This document shows, in pieces, positions 19,772 to 30,304 of a stretch of 64,000 nt of DNA; position 1 is the stretch's first letter, and each line of letters opens with the position of its first letter. Source of the DNA: Citrobacter farmeri (GTDB taxonomy: Bacteria > Pseudomonadota > Gammaproteobacteria > Enterobacterales > Enterobacteriaceae). The notes below the pieces were generated by a model. That model did not search any database. It was given only the letters and a program-made list of their open reading frames with translations, and was not told where the DNA came from. The position numbers were made by a program, and so were the translations under genes. The DNA lies in the NCBI RefSeq assembly GCF_019048065.1, contig NZ_CP077291.1, positions 4,216,001-4,280,000 on the forward strand. Direction: 5' to 3'.

Positions 19772-22462
19772 TTATGCGATGGTACGCTGAATCTCGATGA
19801 TCTCGAACACTTCGATCATATCGCCAACGCGAACGTCGTTGTAGTTCTTCACGCCGATACCACATTCCATACCGTTACGGACTTCGTTAACGTCATCTTT
19901 GAAGCGGCGCAGGGATTCCAGCTCGCCTTCATAGATAACCACGTTGTCACGCAGTACGCGGATTGGGTTGTGACGCTTAATCGTCCCTTCGGTAACCATA
20001 CAGCCCGCGATGGCACCAAATTTCGGCGATTTAAACACATCACGTACTTCAGCCAGACCGATGATCTGCTGTTTCAGTTCCGGAGACAGCATACCGCTCA
20101 TCGCCGCTTTCACTTCGTCGATCAGGTTATAGATGACGGAGTAGTAACGCAGATCCAGGCTTTCAGATTCAATCACTTTACGTGCAGAGGCATCCGCACG
20201 AACGTTGAAGCCAACCAGAATTGCGTTGGACGCCGCAGCCAGGGTCGCGTCGGTTTCGGTGATACCACCGACACCAGAACCGATGATCTTCACTTTCACT
20301 TCGTCAGTAGACAGTTTCAGCAAGGAGTCGGAGATCGCTTCCACAGAACCCTGAACGTCGGCCTTCAGCACGATGTTCACTTCGTGAACTTCGCCTTCGG
20401 TCATGTTGGCGAACATGTTCTCGAGTTTAGATTTCTGCTGACGTGCCAGTTTCACTTCACGGAATTTGCCCTGACGATACAGTGCAACTTCACGTGCTTT
20501 CTTCTCGTCACGTACCACGGTCACTTCGTCACCGGCTGCCGGAACACCGGACAGACCCAGGATTTCCACCGGAATGGACGGACCCGCTTCCAGCACTTCC
20601 TGACCCAGTTCGTTACGCATCGCACGAACGCGACCGTATTCGAAGCCGCACAGTACGATGTCGCCTTTATGCAGCGTGCCTTCACGCACCAGTACGGTGG
20701 CAACCGGGCCACGACCTTTATCCAGGAAGGATTCGATGACCGCACCGCTTGCCATCCCTTTACGTACGGCTTTCAGTTCCAGAACTTCGGCCTGCAGCAG
20801 GATTGCATCCAGCAGGTCGTCGATACCGGTACCTGCTTTTGCAGACACGTGCACGAACTGGCTCTCACCGCCCCACTCTTCCGGCAGGATGCCGTACTGG
20901 GACAGCTCGTTTTTAACGCGATCCGGATCGGCTTCCGGCTTATCGATTTTGTTCACTGCAACCACAACCGGCACACCCGCCGCTTTCGCGTGCTGGATAG
21001 CTTCGATGGTCTGCGGCATCACGCCGTCGTCTGCTGCAACAACCAGAACCACGATATCCGTTGCCTGCGCACCACGAGCACGCATAGAGGTAAACGCGGC
21101 GTGACCCGGGGTGTCCAGGAAGGTGATCATACCGTTGTCGGTTTCAACATGGTAAGCACCGATGTGCTGGGTAATGCCGCCCGCTTCACCAGAGGCCACT
21201 TTCGTTGAACGAATGTAGTCCAGCAGAGACGTTTTACCGTGGTCAACGTGACCCATGATGGTCACGACCGGTGCGCGCGGTTCAGCCGCAGCACCTGTGT
21301 CACGGTCGCTCATTACCGCTTCTTCCAGCTCGTTCTCACGACGCAGGATGACTTTGTGGCCCATCTCTTCGGCAACCAGTTGTGCGGTTTCCTGGTCGAT
21401 CACCTGGTTGATGGTCGCCATTGCGCCCAGCTTCATCATCGCTTTGATGACCTGAGAGCCTTTAACCGCCATCTTGTTCGCCAGATCGCCAACGGTGATG
21501 GTTTCGCCAATCACAACGTCACGGTTAACCGCCTGCGCTGGCTTCTGGAAGCCCTGCTGTAGTGCGGAACCTTTACGCTGTTTGCCACCTTTACCACCGC
21601 GAACCGCAGCACGTGCTTCTTCACGGTCGGCTTTAGATTCAGCGTGCTTGTTGCCTTTCTTCGCCGGACGCGCCGCTTTCGTGTTGCGGCCACGGCCACG
21701 GCCGCCTTCCACTTCACGATCGTTTTCGTCTTCGGCCTGGCGAGCGTGCTGAGAAGTGGTGACGTGATAATCGCTCTTATCTTCTTCCACTTTTTCCTGC
21801 TCGGCCCACACGCCTGCGTTCTCTTCCGCCATACGGCGAGCTTCTTCCGCAACGCGGCGCGCTTCTTCTTCAAGCTTGCGACGTGCTTCTTCTTCCGCTT
21901 TACGCTTCAGCTCTGCAGCTTCATTCTCACGGCGGGCTTTCTCGGCCTGGGCGGTTTTGGTCATATCGTCAGTCTGTTGATTGCTCACTTTGTCTTTTTC
22001 CGCAGCTTCACGTTTCGCTTTATCAGCGGCGTCACGCTTAGCTTGTTCTGCGGCCTCACGGTCAGCTTTTTGTTGCGCCTCGCGTTTGGCCATTTCTTCT
22101 GCCTCACGACGGGCTTGCTCTTCCGCTTCACGCTGCGCTTGCTCTTCCGCAGCAAGGCGTTCGGCCTCTTGCGGATCACGTTTCACAAAGGTGCGCTTCT
22201 TGCGGACTTCGATTTGTACCGATTTGCTTTTTCCACCGGTACCTGGAATGTTCAGGGTGCTACGCGTTTTACGCTGCAGCGTCAGCTTATCCGGGCCAGA
22301 ACCATTTTCACGGTTCAGGTGCGCCAGTAAAGTCTGTTTTTCTTGCGCGGACACAGAGTCATCAGCAGACTTCGGGATACCGGCATCAGCAAATTGCTGT
22401 ACCAGGCGATCCACGGAGGTCTGTATCTCTGCGGCCAGCGTTTTTACGGTTACATCTGTCAT
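19772..22462 (-). CDS. infB: Translation initiation factor IF-2
   Basis: An 896-residue GTPase that brings initiator fMet-tRNA to the 30S subunit and promotes subunit joining. The N-terminal ~50 residues form the IF2-N domain. They are followed by a long charged stretch (residues ~105-220) of Ala/Glu/Arg/Lys heptad-like repeats. The G domain starts near residue 400 with [12 protein letters not shown] and includes DTPGHAAF and NKIDKPEAD. Domains III and IV complete the protein. Internal starts giving shorter IF2 forms are known in E. coli and may exist here. It lies 24 nt after nusA. Confidence 0.97.
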   Translation of the reverse strand: MTDVTVKTLAAEIQTSVDRLVQQFADAGIPKSADDSVSAQEKQTLLAHLNRENGSGPDKLTLQRKTRSTLNIPGTGGKSKSVQIEVRKKRTFVKRDPQEAERLAAEEQAQREAEEQARREAEEMAKREAQQKADREAAEQAKRDAADKAKREAAEKDKVSNQQTDDMTKTAQAEKARRENEAAELKRKAEEEARRKLEEEARRVAEEARRMAEENAGVWAEQEKVEEDKSDYHVTTSQHARQAEDENDREVEGGRGRGRNTKAARPAKKGNKHAESKADREEARAAVRGGKGGKQRKGSALQQGFQKPAQAVNRDVVIGETITVGDLANKMAVKGSQVIKAMMKLGAMATINQVIDQETAQLVAEEMGHKVILRRENELEEAVMSDRDTGAAAEPRAPVVTIMGHVDHGKTSLLDYIRSTKVASGEAGGITQHIGAYHVETDNGMITFLDTPGHAAFTSMRARGAQATDIVVLVVAADDGVMPQTIEAIQHAKAAGVPVVVAVNKIDKPEADPDRVKNELSQYGILPEEWGGESQFVHVSAKAGTGIDDLLDAILLQAEVLELKAVRKGMASGAVIESFLDKGRGPVATVLVREGTLHKGDIVLCGFEYGRVRAMRNELGQEVLEAGPSIPVEILGLSGVPAAGDEVTVVRDEKKAREVALYRQGKFREVKLARQQKSKLENMFANMTEGEVHEVNIVLKADVQGSVEAISDSLLKLSTDEVKVKIIGSGVGGITETDATLAAASNAILVGFNVRADASARKVIESESLDLRYYSVIYNLIDEVKAAMSGMLSPELKQQIIGLAEVRDVFKSPKFGAIAGCMVTEGTIKRHNPIRVLRDNVVIYEGELESLRRFKDDVNEVRNGMECGIGVKNYNDVRVGDMIEVFEIIEIQRTIA

Positions 22463-22486
22463 GCTGTTCCTTCCTGCTACAGTTTA

Positions 22487-23974
22487 TTACGCTTCGTCGC
22501 CGAACCAGCAAATATTACGGGCAGCCATAATCAGCTCACCGGCTTTTTCGTCGGTCAACCCTTCGATATCAGCCAGATCATCAATGCCCTGTTCGGCGAG
22601 ATCTTCCAGCGTACAAACACCACGGGCAGCCAGTTTGAATGCCATATCGCGATCTAATCCTTCCAGATTCAGCAGATCGTCAGCCGGTTTGTTATCACCG
22701 AGGCTTTCTTCCTGGGCCAGTGCCAGAGTGGTCAGTGCGTTTTTAGCACGCTCGCGCAGTGCTTCAACGGTTGGCTCATCAAGGCCGTCGATTTCCAGCA
22801 GCTCTTTCATTGGCACATAGGCCAGTTCTTCCAGGGTTGCGAACCCTTCTTCAACCAGAACTGTGGCGAACTCTTCATCAATATCGAGATATTTGGTGAA
22901 GGTATCGATCGCGGCATGGGCTTCAGCCTGATGTTTAGCCTGGAGGTCATCAACGGTCATCACGTTGAGTTCCCAGCCGCTTAATTGCGAAGCCAGGCGG
23001 ACGTTCTGACCATTACGTCCAATTGCTTGCGCCAGGTTACCGGCTTCAACGGCGATATCCATGGTGTGCTTATCTTCATCCACCACGATAGACGCAACGT
23101 CAGCAGGCGCCATAGCGTTAATCACGAACTGCGCCGGGTTGTCATCCCACAGGACGATATCGATGCGCTCACCGCCCAGTTCGGTCGAGACCGCCTGCAC
23201 GCGCGCGCCGCGCATACCAACACACGCACCGACCGGGTCGATTCGCTTGTCGTTGGTTTTCACCGCGATTTTCGCACGAGAACCAGGATCACGAGCAGCG
23301 GCTTTAATTTCAATGACTTCTTCGCCAATTTCCGGCACTTCAATGCGGAACAGTTCGATCAGCATTTCCGGTTTAGAACGGGTGACGAACAGTTGCGCAC
23401 CGCGCGCTTCCGGACGAACAGAGTAGAGAACGCCACGGATACGGTCACCAGGGCGGAAGTTTTCACGCGGCAGCATATCTTCACGCAGGATCACAGCTTC
23501 AGCATTGCTGCCCAGATCCAGAGAGATGTTGTCGCGATTCACTTTCTTCACCACGCCAGTGATGATTTCACCTTCGTGTTCACGGAACTGATCGACAACC
23601 ATCGCGCGTTCAGCTTCACGAACCTTCTGCACGATAACCTGTTTTGCCGTCTGGGTAGTGATACGGTCAAAGGTCACAGATTCAATCTGATCTTCAACGT
23701 AATCGCCCAGGTTCAGGCTTTCATCTTCAAAACGTGCGGCTTCCAGCGTGATTTCTTTCGTCGGCTGGGTCACTTCTTCAACGATCACCCAGCGACGGAA
23801 GGTGTCAAAATCACCGCTTTTACGATCGATTTCTACGCGAACGTCAATCTCTTGTTCATATTTTTTCTTTGTCGCTGTAGCCAGCGCACTTTCCAACGCT
23901 TCAAAAATTTTCTCGCGTGGCAGCGCTTTCTCATTGGATACGGCTTCAACAACAGCCAAAATTTCTTTGTTCAT
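22487..23974 (-). CDS. nusA: Transcription elongation/termination factor NusA
   Basis: A 495-residue RNA polymerase-binding protein that modulates pausing, intrinsic termination and antitermination. The polymerase-binding N-terminal domain covers about residues 1-130, then S1 (~135-200), two KH domains (~230-345; the [17 protein letters not shown] motif lies near 310-326), and two acidic repeats AR1 and AR2 (~360-495) that contact the alpha subunit and lambda N. It follows rimP by 27 nt and precedes infB. Confidence 0.97.
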   Translation of the reverse strand: MNKEILAVVEAVSNEKALPREKIFEALESALATATKKKYEQEIDVRVEIDRKSGDFDTFRRWVIVEEVTQPTKEITLEAARFEDESLNLGDYVEDQIESVTFDRITTQTAKQVIVQKVREAERAMVVDQFREHEGEIITGVVKKVNRDNISLDLGSNAEAVILREDMLPRENFRPGDRIRGVLYSVRPEARGAQLFVTRSKPEMLIELFRIEVPEIGEEVIEIKAAARDPGSRAKIAVKTNDKRIDPVGACVGMRGARVQAVSTELGGERIDIVLWDDNPAQFVINAMAPADVASIVVDEDKHTMDIAVEAGNLAQAIGRNGQNVRLASQLSGWELNVMTVDDLQAKHQAEAHAAIDTFTKYLDIDEEFATVLVEEGFATLEELAYVPMKELLEIDGLDEPTVEALRERAKNALTTLALAQEESLGDNKPADDLLNLEGLDRDMAFKLAARGVCTLEDLAEQGIDDLADIEGLTDEKAGELIMAARNICWFGDEA

Positions 23975-24001
23975 CGCGGGCTTTTCACCTCATCCAGACT
24001 G

Positions 24002-24454
24002 TTAAAAGTGGGGAACCAGGTTCGCCTTCTGGATATTACTCAGCGCGAACACTTCATCTTTTCCTTCGACTGTGACAGTGATCATTTCACCATCTACCGC
24101 TTTGATAACGCCCTGCCATTTACGGCGGTTCTGTACCGCCATGCGGAGTACCAGCGAAACTTCTTCACCCAGGAAACGCACATAGTGTTCAGCAGTGAAC
24201 ATTGGGCGGTCGAGACCCGGTGAGGAGACTTCCAGGTTGTAAGCCACAGTAATAGGATCTTCGACGTCCAGTACTGCGCTCACCTGATGGCTCACATCAG
24301 CACAATCATCAACATTGATGCCATCTTCACTATCAATATAGATGCGCAGTGTGGATGTGCGACCGCGAATAAATTCGATGCCGACCAGCTCATAACCTAA
24401 GGCTTCAACTGGTGCTGTAATCATCTCTGTTAATTTTTGCTCTAATGTGGACAA
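24002..24454 (-). CDS. rimP: Ribosome maturation factor RimP
   Basis: A 150-residue protein required for 30S subunit maturation. The family segments [27 protein letters not shown] and [10 protein letters not shown] are present. The start is taken as the TTG at 24454 (reading TCC-ACA-TTA next), which gives the E. coli length and has GGGGGTGGG upstream; an in-frame TTG four codons earlier and a GTG between them are alternatives. It is the first protein gene after the tRNA metY and two terminators. Confidence 0.95.
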   Translation of the reverse strand: MSTLEQKLTEMITAPVEALGYELVGIEFIRGRTSTLRIYIDSEDGINVDDCADVSHQVSAVLDVEDPITVAYNLEVSSPGLDRPMFTAEHYVRFLGEEVSLVLRMAVQNRRKWQGVIKAVDGEMITVTVEGKDEVFALSNIQKANLVPHF

Positions 24455-24471
24455 GCCCACCCCCAAGACAT

Positions 24472-24491
24472 AAAAAAAGGGCCTAAAGCCC
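24472..24491 (-). terminator. Second terminator between metY and rimP
   Basis: A short GC stem (GGGCTTTAGGCCC on the minus strand) is followed by seven T. It lies 17 nt before the rimP start. Transcripts that pass both terminators express rimP-nusA-infB. Confidence 0.85.
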
Positions 24492-24513
24492 AGTTATTCT
24501 GTAGTCAGATAAC

Positions 24514-24535
24514 AAAAAACCCCGATAAATCGGGG
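24514..24535 (-). terminator. First terminator between metY and rimP
   Basis: On the minus strand a stem CCCCGAT / ATCGGGG is followed by TTTTTT, about 125 nt after the 3' end of metY. With the second terminator it would separate tRNA output from the protein genes unless antitermination or read-through occurs. Confidence 0.9.
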
Positions 24536-24661
24536 CTTTAGATAACTGAACCCTATAACCGCAACTGCGGTCTGGAGAACCTTCCGAAAGAATTTTTTTC
24601 AAATCCAGCTACGAAGGCCATAGTCTTCACAGTATATTTGAAAAAGAACTCTAAGGGAAAG

Positions 24662-24738
<77 letters not shown>

Positions 24739-24753
24739 CCTGAAACGTGGCAA

Positions 24754-24782
24754 ATTTTACTCGTTTTGGGTAAAAGATGCAA
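24754..24782 (-). promoter_or_regulatory. Proximal promoter of metY
   Basis: On the minus strand TTGCAT (24782-24777), a 17-bp spacer and TAAAAT (24759-24754). Transcription would begin about 9 nt before the mature tRNA 5' end. Confidence 0.6.
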
Positions 24783-24795
24783 ATACTGTTGGGAT

Positions 24796-24814
24796 TTGGT
24801 ACCGAGGACGGGAC
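24796..24814. repeat. 19-bp copy of the leuU tRNA 3' end
   Basis: TTGGTACCGAGGACGGGAC is identical to 33341-33359, the 3' end of the tRNA-Leu gene leuU including the CCA. It has the same orientation there. No other part of a tRNA-Leu is recognisable next to it. It lies between the two metY promoters and would be part of the leader RNA. Confidence 0.85.
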
Positions 24815-24822
24815 GTAAAATC

Positions 24823-24859
24823 TGCGCGTATTATATTGATTAACTCCCCATTGTGTCAA
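24823..24859 (-). promoter_or_regulatory. Distal strong promoter of metY-rimP-nusA-infB
   Basis: On the minus strand a perfect TTGACA (24859-24854), an 18-bp spacer and a perfect TATAAT (24835-24830). A GC-rich ACGCGC discriminator follows, of the kind seen at stringently controlled stable-RNA promoters. Confidence 0.8.
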
Positions 24860-24949
24860 CCTTGTTAACAACATAACCTGATGCGTCGTCATCTGCGTTA
24901 TTTGTGGAAAAAAACACGAAACTCTTCCTGTCTCCGTAAAAAGATGATT

Positions 24950-26380
<1,431 letters not shown>

Positions 26381-26394
26381 TGGGTTGAAAATCT

Positions 26395-26422
26395 AAAAAG
26401 GCCGCGAAAGCGGCCTTTTTTT
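26395..26422 (+). terminator. Terminator of argG (probably bidirectional)
   Basis: A perfect 6-bp stem GGCCGC / GCGGCC with a GAAA tetraloop is followed by seven T; five A precede it, so it can also stop transcripts of the facing porin gene. Confidence 0.95.
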
Positions 26423-26439
26423 GGGTCGTGTCACCGACA

Positions 26440-27120
26440 TCAGAATGTATATTGCAACCCTAAGCGATATCGACTTTCGCGATCGTCTCGTAGCGGAGAT
26501 ACCGAAACATTTCCCACCTCGACATAAGGCGTCCATTGCGCAGAGGCTTTCCATGCAATCCGCCCATTATATTCATAATCCTCTTTCTTATTATCATACT
26601 TGATTGCGTCGCTGTGCTTATAGACGTAATTGGTTTCAAAGGTGAGCGTGTTCCACCGATATCCCAGCCAGATATCACCACGGTTAATATGTTCATCATC
26701 TTTGCCCGCGCTGGTATCCCGCGCATACTCATAACGATAACGTGCGGAAAGATATAACCCCGAATCAAAGTTATACCAGCCACGTAAGTACGGTTTATAG
26801 ATTGTTTTAGATGATGTCGTTTCGAATTCTACCCCAGGCTGTAAATCGATCACCGGGGTCAATTTGTACGTGTAGTTGAGCGAATATTCACTACCGTTAT
26901 CGACAATATCTGAGAACGGTTTATCCGTTGAATCTCCACCCGATTTAAATTTCCCTTCAACAAAGAATCCCACACCATTCGCAAACCGATGCGAAACCTG
27001 AATCCTGTCGCGGTGAACTTTATTGTCGTCGAGATACTCATGCCTGAAATCAAGCATGAGCGCAGTTGAAGAAAATGCTGTCGAGAATAAAAAGAGGCTT
27101 AATACAATATTCCTTTTCAT
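26440..27120 (-). CDS. KdgM/NanC-family outer-membrane porin
   Basis: A 226-residue outer-membrane beta-barrel of the oligogalacturonate-specific porin (KdgM) family. A signal peptide covers about residues 1-20. The mature start LDFRHEYLDD carries the DxRHE motif of the family, and many alternating aromatic strands follow. The last residue is Phe (GLQYTF), the usual barrel signal for BAM. Family members are 12-stranded channels for acidic oligosaccharides. Here it is the last gene of a cluster for a di/tricarboxylate, so it may pass that anion, but this is inference. It lies 183 nt after the aldolase gene, with a weak hairpin between, and is visibly AT-richer than its neighbours. Confidence 0.85.
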   Translation of the reverse strand: MKRNIVLSLFLFSTAFSSTALMLDFRHEYLDDNKVHRDRIQVSHRFANGVGFFVEGKFKSGGDSTDKPFSDIVDNGSEYSLNYTYKLTPVIDLQPGVEFETTSSKTIYKPYLRGWYNFDSGLYLSARYRYEYARDTSAGKDDEHINRGDIWLGYRWNTLTFETNYVYKHSDAIKYDNKKEDYEYNGRIAWKASAQWTPYVEVGNVSVSPLRDDRESRYRLGLQYTF

Positions 27121-27144
27121 AATATTACCCTGTGATATTTATTT

Positions 27145-27169
27145 TAAAAAATCCCAATTTCTGAATTGG
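27145..27169 (-). terminator. Weak terminator-like hairpin before the porin gene
   Basis: The 6-bp stem CCAATT / AATTGG with a 4-nt loop is followed on the minus strand by GGATTTTTT. The low GC content makes it weak; it may reduce porin expression relative to the enzymes. Confidence 0.35.
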
Positions 27170-27303
27170 TTGCAGGGGAAATACGCAGCCGTAATGAAAC
27201 CGTTGCCAGATAACATCAATAACGCTATTGACTCACGTTCTTAAACGAGCAGACGTATTAATCTTTATTCTATAAGGAGACGTTTCCTTTACAGCAATAA
27301 CCA

Positions 27304-27999
27304 CTAATGCCAGATATCTTCAATAATTTCACATTGCTTATTGGCAAGCTCCCTATCCACCCAACTGCGGTCAGCATTACCCGCTCGGGTTGCCAGCAGT
27401 TTTTTACTGTCAAACAACTGATATTTTTCAGCTTCTGCCAGAAGTGCTTGCGCATCCTGTCGGGCAATGACAATAACGCCATCACCATCGCCAACAATGA
27501 CATCTCCCGGCATGACTGACATACCGCCGCAGGATATCGGCACATTAATCTCCCCCGGTCCGTCCTTAAAGGGTCCCGCAGGTGTACTTCCCGTCGCGTA
27601 AACCGGAAATTCCATCGCCTGAATACTGTACAAATCACGGACAGGGCCATCCAGAACGATCCCGCAAGCCTTGCGCGTGTGGGCATACGTAATCATGATT
27701 TCCCCCATCAATGCCTGGCTATTACCGCCATCATTGGAGACGACCAGCACATCGCCAGGTGTAAGGATATTTAATGCCTTATGAATCATTAAGTTATCAC
27801 CAGCACGGACTTTCACTGTCAATGCCACGCCAACCATGTTGTCTTTACATGGCAAAGACAGTCGACGGATAGTACTGTTCATTGCGCTGAGTCTTCCCAT
27901 GCAGTCGGCAATATTCGCTGTCGGGATGGCTTTAAATGCAGCAATCAGCTCCGGGTCCGGAAGACGACGCTGAGTAAAGACTCTGAATCCATTGCTCAT
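27304..27999 (-). CDS. RraA-fold aldolase, GalC/LigK-like (4-carboxy-4-hydroxy-2-oxoadipate aldolase)
   Basis: A 231-residue protein of the RraA fold. This group includes both RNase E inhibitors and class II pyruvate aldolases. The aldolase signature is present: LDGPVRD with Arg121 and Asp122, which bind substrate and metal in HMG/CHA aldolases, plus GGNSQALMGE (91-100), where the loop binds pyruvate. The length fits HMG/CHA aldolases rather than RraA (about 160). CHA aldolase splits 4-carboxy-4-hydroxy-2-oxoadipate into pyruvate and oxaloacetate. AAGGAGG lies 9 nt before the ATG, and the symporter stop is 14 nt upstream. The assignment rests on motif and neighbours, and substrate is inferred. 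Confidence 0.8.
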   Translation of the reverse strand: MSNGFRVFTQRRLPDPELIAAFKAIPTANIADCMGRLSAMNSTIRRLSLPCKDNMVGVALTVKVRAGDNLMIHKALNILTPGDVLVVSNDGGNSQALMGEIMITYAHTRKACGIVLDGPVRDLYSIQAMEFPVYATGSTPAGPFKDGPGEINVPISCGGMSVMPGDVIVGDGDGVIVIARQDAQALLAEAEKYQLFDSKKLLATRAGNADRSWVDRELANKQCEIIEDIWH

Positions 28000-28013
28000 A
28001 CTATTTCCTCCTT

Positions 28014-29312
28014 TTATTTGAGTGTCTCAGAGCGATATTCCACCGCTGTATTTTTTGACTGTGTAGTAAGCGTCTGACGCATTTGTTCTTTATCAAGAAC
28101 GCCGTCCCATGCAGACACCACGATGGCGGCAATACCGTTGCCGATCAGGTTGACAATCGCCAGTCCGGTTCCGACAAAACGATGGATACCCAGAATAAGA
28201 ACCATCCCCGCGACAGGCACGACGGGCAAAACAATCAGGGTACTGGTTAACATGACAAATGCCGCTCCCGTTACGCCTGCTGCGCCTTTCGAGGTCAACA
28301 TCGCGACAAGGATCAAGATCATCTGGCTGGAGAAGGAAAGCTCCGTATTCGTCGCCTGCGCGATAAACAGGATGGCCATCGTCATATACAGGTTGGTACC
28401 ATTAAGATTGAACGAATATCCTGACGGTACGACCAGCGCCACCACCGGTTTTGGGCATCCCATTCGCTCTACTTTTTCCATCAGGTGAGGCAAGACGACC
28501 GATGAAGAGCCCGTCCCCAGAATGATCAACAGTTCTTCTTTGATATACCGGAGATAAGCAAACAGGCTGAAACGGCAGACGCTGGCGACAGCACCATAAA
28601 TGACTATCACAAAAATAATCAGCAGCAGATAGAAGCCGAAGACCATTTTGACCAGCGGAATCAATGACGCAAGTCCATAGGCGCCGATGGTATACGCAAT
28701 GGCACCAAATGCTCCAATTGACGACAGTTTGGAGATCAGATGCACATTATGGAAAAAGACGCGGGACGCACTTTCAACAAACTGAAATACCGGACGCCCT
28801 TTATCACCGATGGCTGACAAAGAATAACCAAACAGAATAGATACCATCAGAATTGCCAGCACATTACCCGTAGAGAAGGCGCTAACAAAGGTTGATGGGA
28901 TAATATTCATCACGAAAGTCACCACGTTCACATTTTTGGCGCTCTCGGTATATTTGTTTATCGCTGAGGTATCCAGAGTGGAAAGCTCAACATTAAATCC
29001 GGCGCCAGGCTGGATAATATGACCGCCAATCAGACCGATAATTAAGGCGACAATCGACATGACCGCAAAATAGATCAATGCCTTACCACCCACCCGGCCC
29101 AGCTCTTTCATATCGCGCATCCCGGCAATGCCGGTGACGACGGTACAAAAAATGATCGGGCCAATGATCATTGCTATCAACTTAATAAAACCATCACCTA
29201 ATGGCTTCATTTCCACTGCCAGATCCGGAAAGAAATAGCCAAGAGACACACCAATCACAATCCCTACTATTACCTGAAAATAAAGTTCTTTATAAAATGG
29301 TTTACTAGTCAT
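28014..29312 (-). CDS. DctA-type dicarboxylate:cation symporter
   Basis: A 432-residue inner-membrane transporter of the DAACS family (DctA, GltP). The serine-rich re-entrant loop GTGSSSVVLPHL and the helix GYSFNLNGTNLYMTMA with the family NLNGT motif are both present, as is the second hairpin region KGAAGVTGAAF. DctA imports C4-dicarboxylates with protons. It is about as long as DctA, but the real dctA lies elsewhere in enterobacteria, so this is a paralogue dedicated to the cluster. Likely substrates are the di/tricarboxylic acids its neighbours process. The ATG at 29312 is chosen for its GGAGGTG box; an upstream in-frame start at 29363 lacks one. Confidence 0.88.
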   Translation of the reverse strand: MTSKPFYKELYFQVIVGIVIGVSLGYFFPDLAVEMKPLGDGFIKLIAMIIGPIIFCTVVTGIAGMRDMKELGRVGGKALIYFAVMSIVALIIGLIGGHIIQPGAGFNVELSTLDTSAINKYTESAKNVNVVTFVMNIIPSTFVSAFSTGNVLAILMVSILFGYSLSAIGDKGRPVFQFVESASRVFFHNVHLISKLSSIGAFGAIAYTIGAYGLASLIPLVKMVFGFYLLLIIFVIVIYGAVASVCRFSLFAYLRYIKEELLIILGTGSSSVVLPHLMEKVERMGCPKPVVALVVPSGYSFNLNGTNLYMTMAILFIAQATNTELSFSSQMILILVAMLTSKGAAGVTGAAFVMLTSTLIVLPVVPVAGMVLILGIHRFVGTGLAIVNLIGNGIAAIVVSAWDGVLDKEQMRQTLTTQSKNTAVEYRSETLK

Positions 29313-29396
29313 TTTATTCACCTCCACATTTCGATGTGGCTTCAGTAACCTCTGAACACTCAATCCGTATAAAAAGTCAAAGGCCTCAGGTCGAGC

Positions 29397-30278
29397 TTAT
29401 GCTTCCACAGGCGCAAATCCATAGAGACGGACGGGGTTTTCGACAAGCAGTTTGCGGCGCATGTGCTCATCCTCACAGAAATCCAGCATCAGATTGACCA
29501 GTTCACCGTCGTTAGGCATGTCGTTACTGATATTGGGATGGGGCCAGTCGGTTCCCCATAGCACCCGATCCGGAGCGGTTTCAATCAATGCGCGGGCAAA
29601 AGGAATGGCATCATTGAACGGTCGCACACCGGCAGATATACGCTCCGAGCCGCTGACTTTCACCCATGCAAACGGATTGTCTCGCATGAGATGCAGTAAC
29701 TGCTGGAAGGGCTTTTGCTCAAGACCTGATGCGGTTTTTGCGCGCCCCATGTGATCGATAATGAACGGGATATCAATTTTGCTAATCACGTCGGAATAGG
29801 TAACGATATCCTGCGCGTCCAGATGCAGCACGACATGCCAGCCCAGGTCTTTAACACGGTGCAGAACCGAGAAAAAACGAGGGAGATCGGGGGCCCCACC
29901 AAGGTGCTGAACGAAGTTAAAACGAACCCCTCGCACCCCACCAGTATGGAGCCGCTCCAGTTCGGCATCACTTTCATCGCCATTGACCATGGCAACGCCG
30001 AGATAACGTCCTTCACTTCGGGCGATAGCATCCAGCATCGCGCGGTTATCAGTACCATGGCAACTGGCCTGGACAATCACGGCCCGGCTGATACCCAGCC
30101 AGTCATGCAGCGCCATCAGCTTTTCGAACGGCGCATCTTCCGGGGTGTATTTTCGGTTCGGCCCGTAAGGGAAGATGCTACCAGGACCAAAAACATGGCA
30201 ATGTGCATCACACGCACCGGGCGGTAATATCTCCCGCGGTTTAATCGGATTGGGATCGGGTGATTTGCAGCTTTTCAT
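29397..30278 (-). CDS. Amidohydrolase, 2-pyrone-4,6-dicarboxylate hydrolase (LigI)-like
   Basis: A 293-residue TIM-barrel metal-dependent hydrolase of the amidohydrolase_2 family. The N-terminal HxH is DAHCHVFGP with His26 and His28, and the C-terminal barrel aspartate lies in GTDWPHPN near residue 248. LigI opens the lactone ring of 2-pyrone-4,6-dicarboxylate to give 4-oxalomesaconate and needs no metal although it keeps these residues. The ATG at 30278 has AAGGAGG just upstream; in-frame alternatives at 30305 and a TTG at 30308 overlap the previous gene and lack such a site. It lies 26 nt after the GalB-like gene. Other lactonases of the family cannot be excluded. Confidence 0.78.
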   Translation of the reverse strand: MKSCKSPDPNPIKPREILPPGACDAHCHVFGPGSIFPYGPNRKYTPEDAPFEKLMALHDWLGISRAVIVQASCHGTDNRAMLDAIARSEGRYLGVAMVNGDESDAELERLHTGGVRGVRFNFVQHLGGAPDLPRFFSVLHRVKDLGWHVVLHLDAQDIVTYSDVISKIDIPFIIDHMGRAKTASGLEQKPFQQLLHLMRDNPFAWVKVSGSERISAGVRPFNDAIPFARALIETAPDRVLWGTDWPHPNISNDMPNDGELVNLMLDFCEDEHMRRKLLVENPVRLYGFAPVEA

Positions 30279-30304
30279 GGGGCCTCCTTGGGCATTATTT
30301 TTCA

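Noticed and set aside
27304..27999. RraA, regulator of ribonuclease activity
   Set aside because: The length, Arg-Asp active-site pair and gene context fit a pyruvate aldolase of the same fold better.
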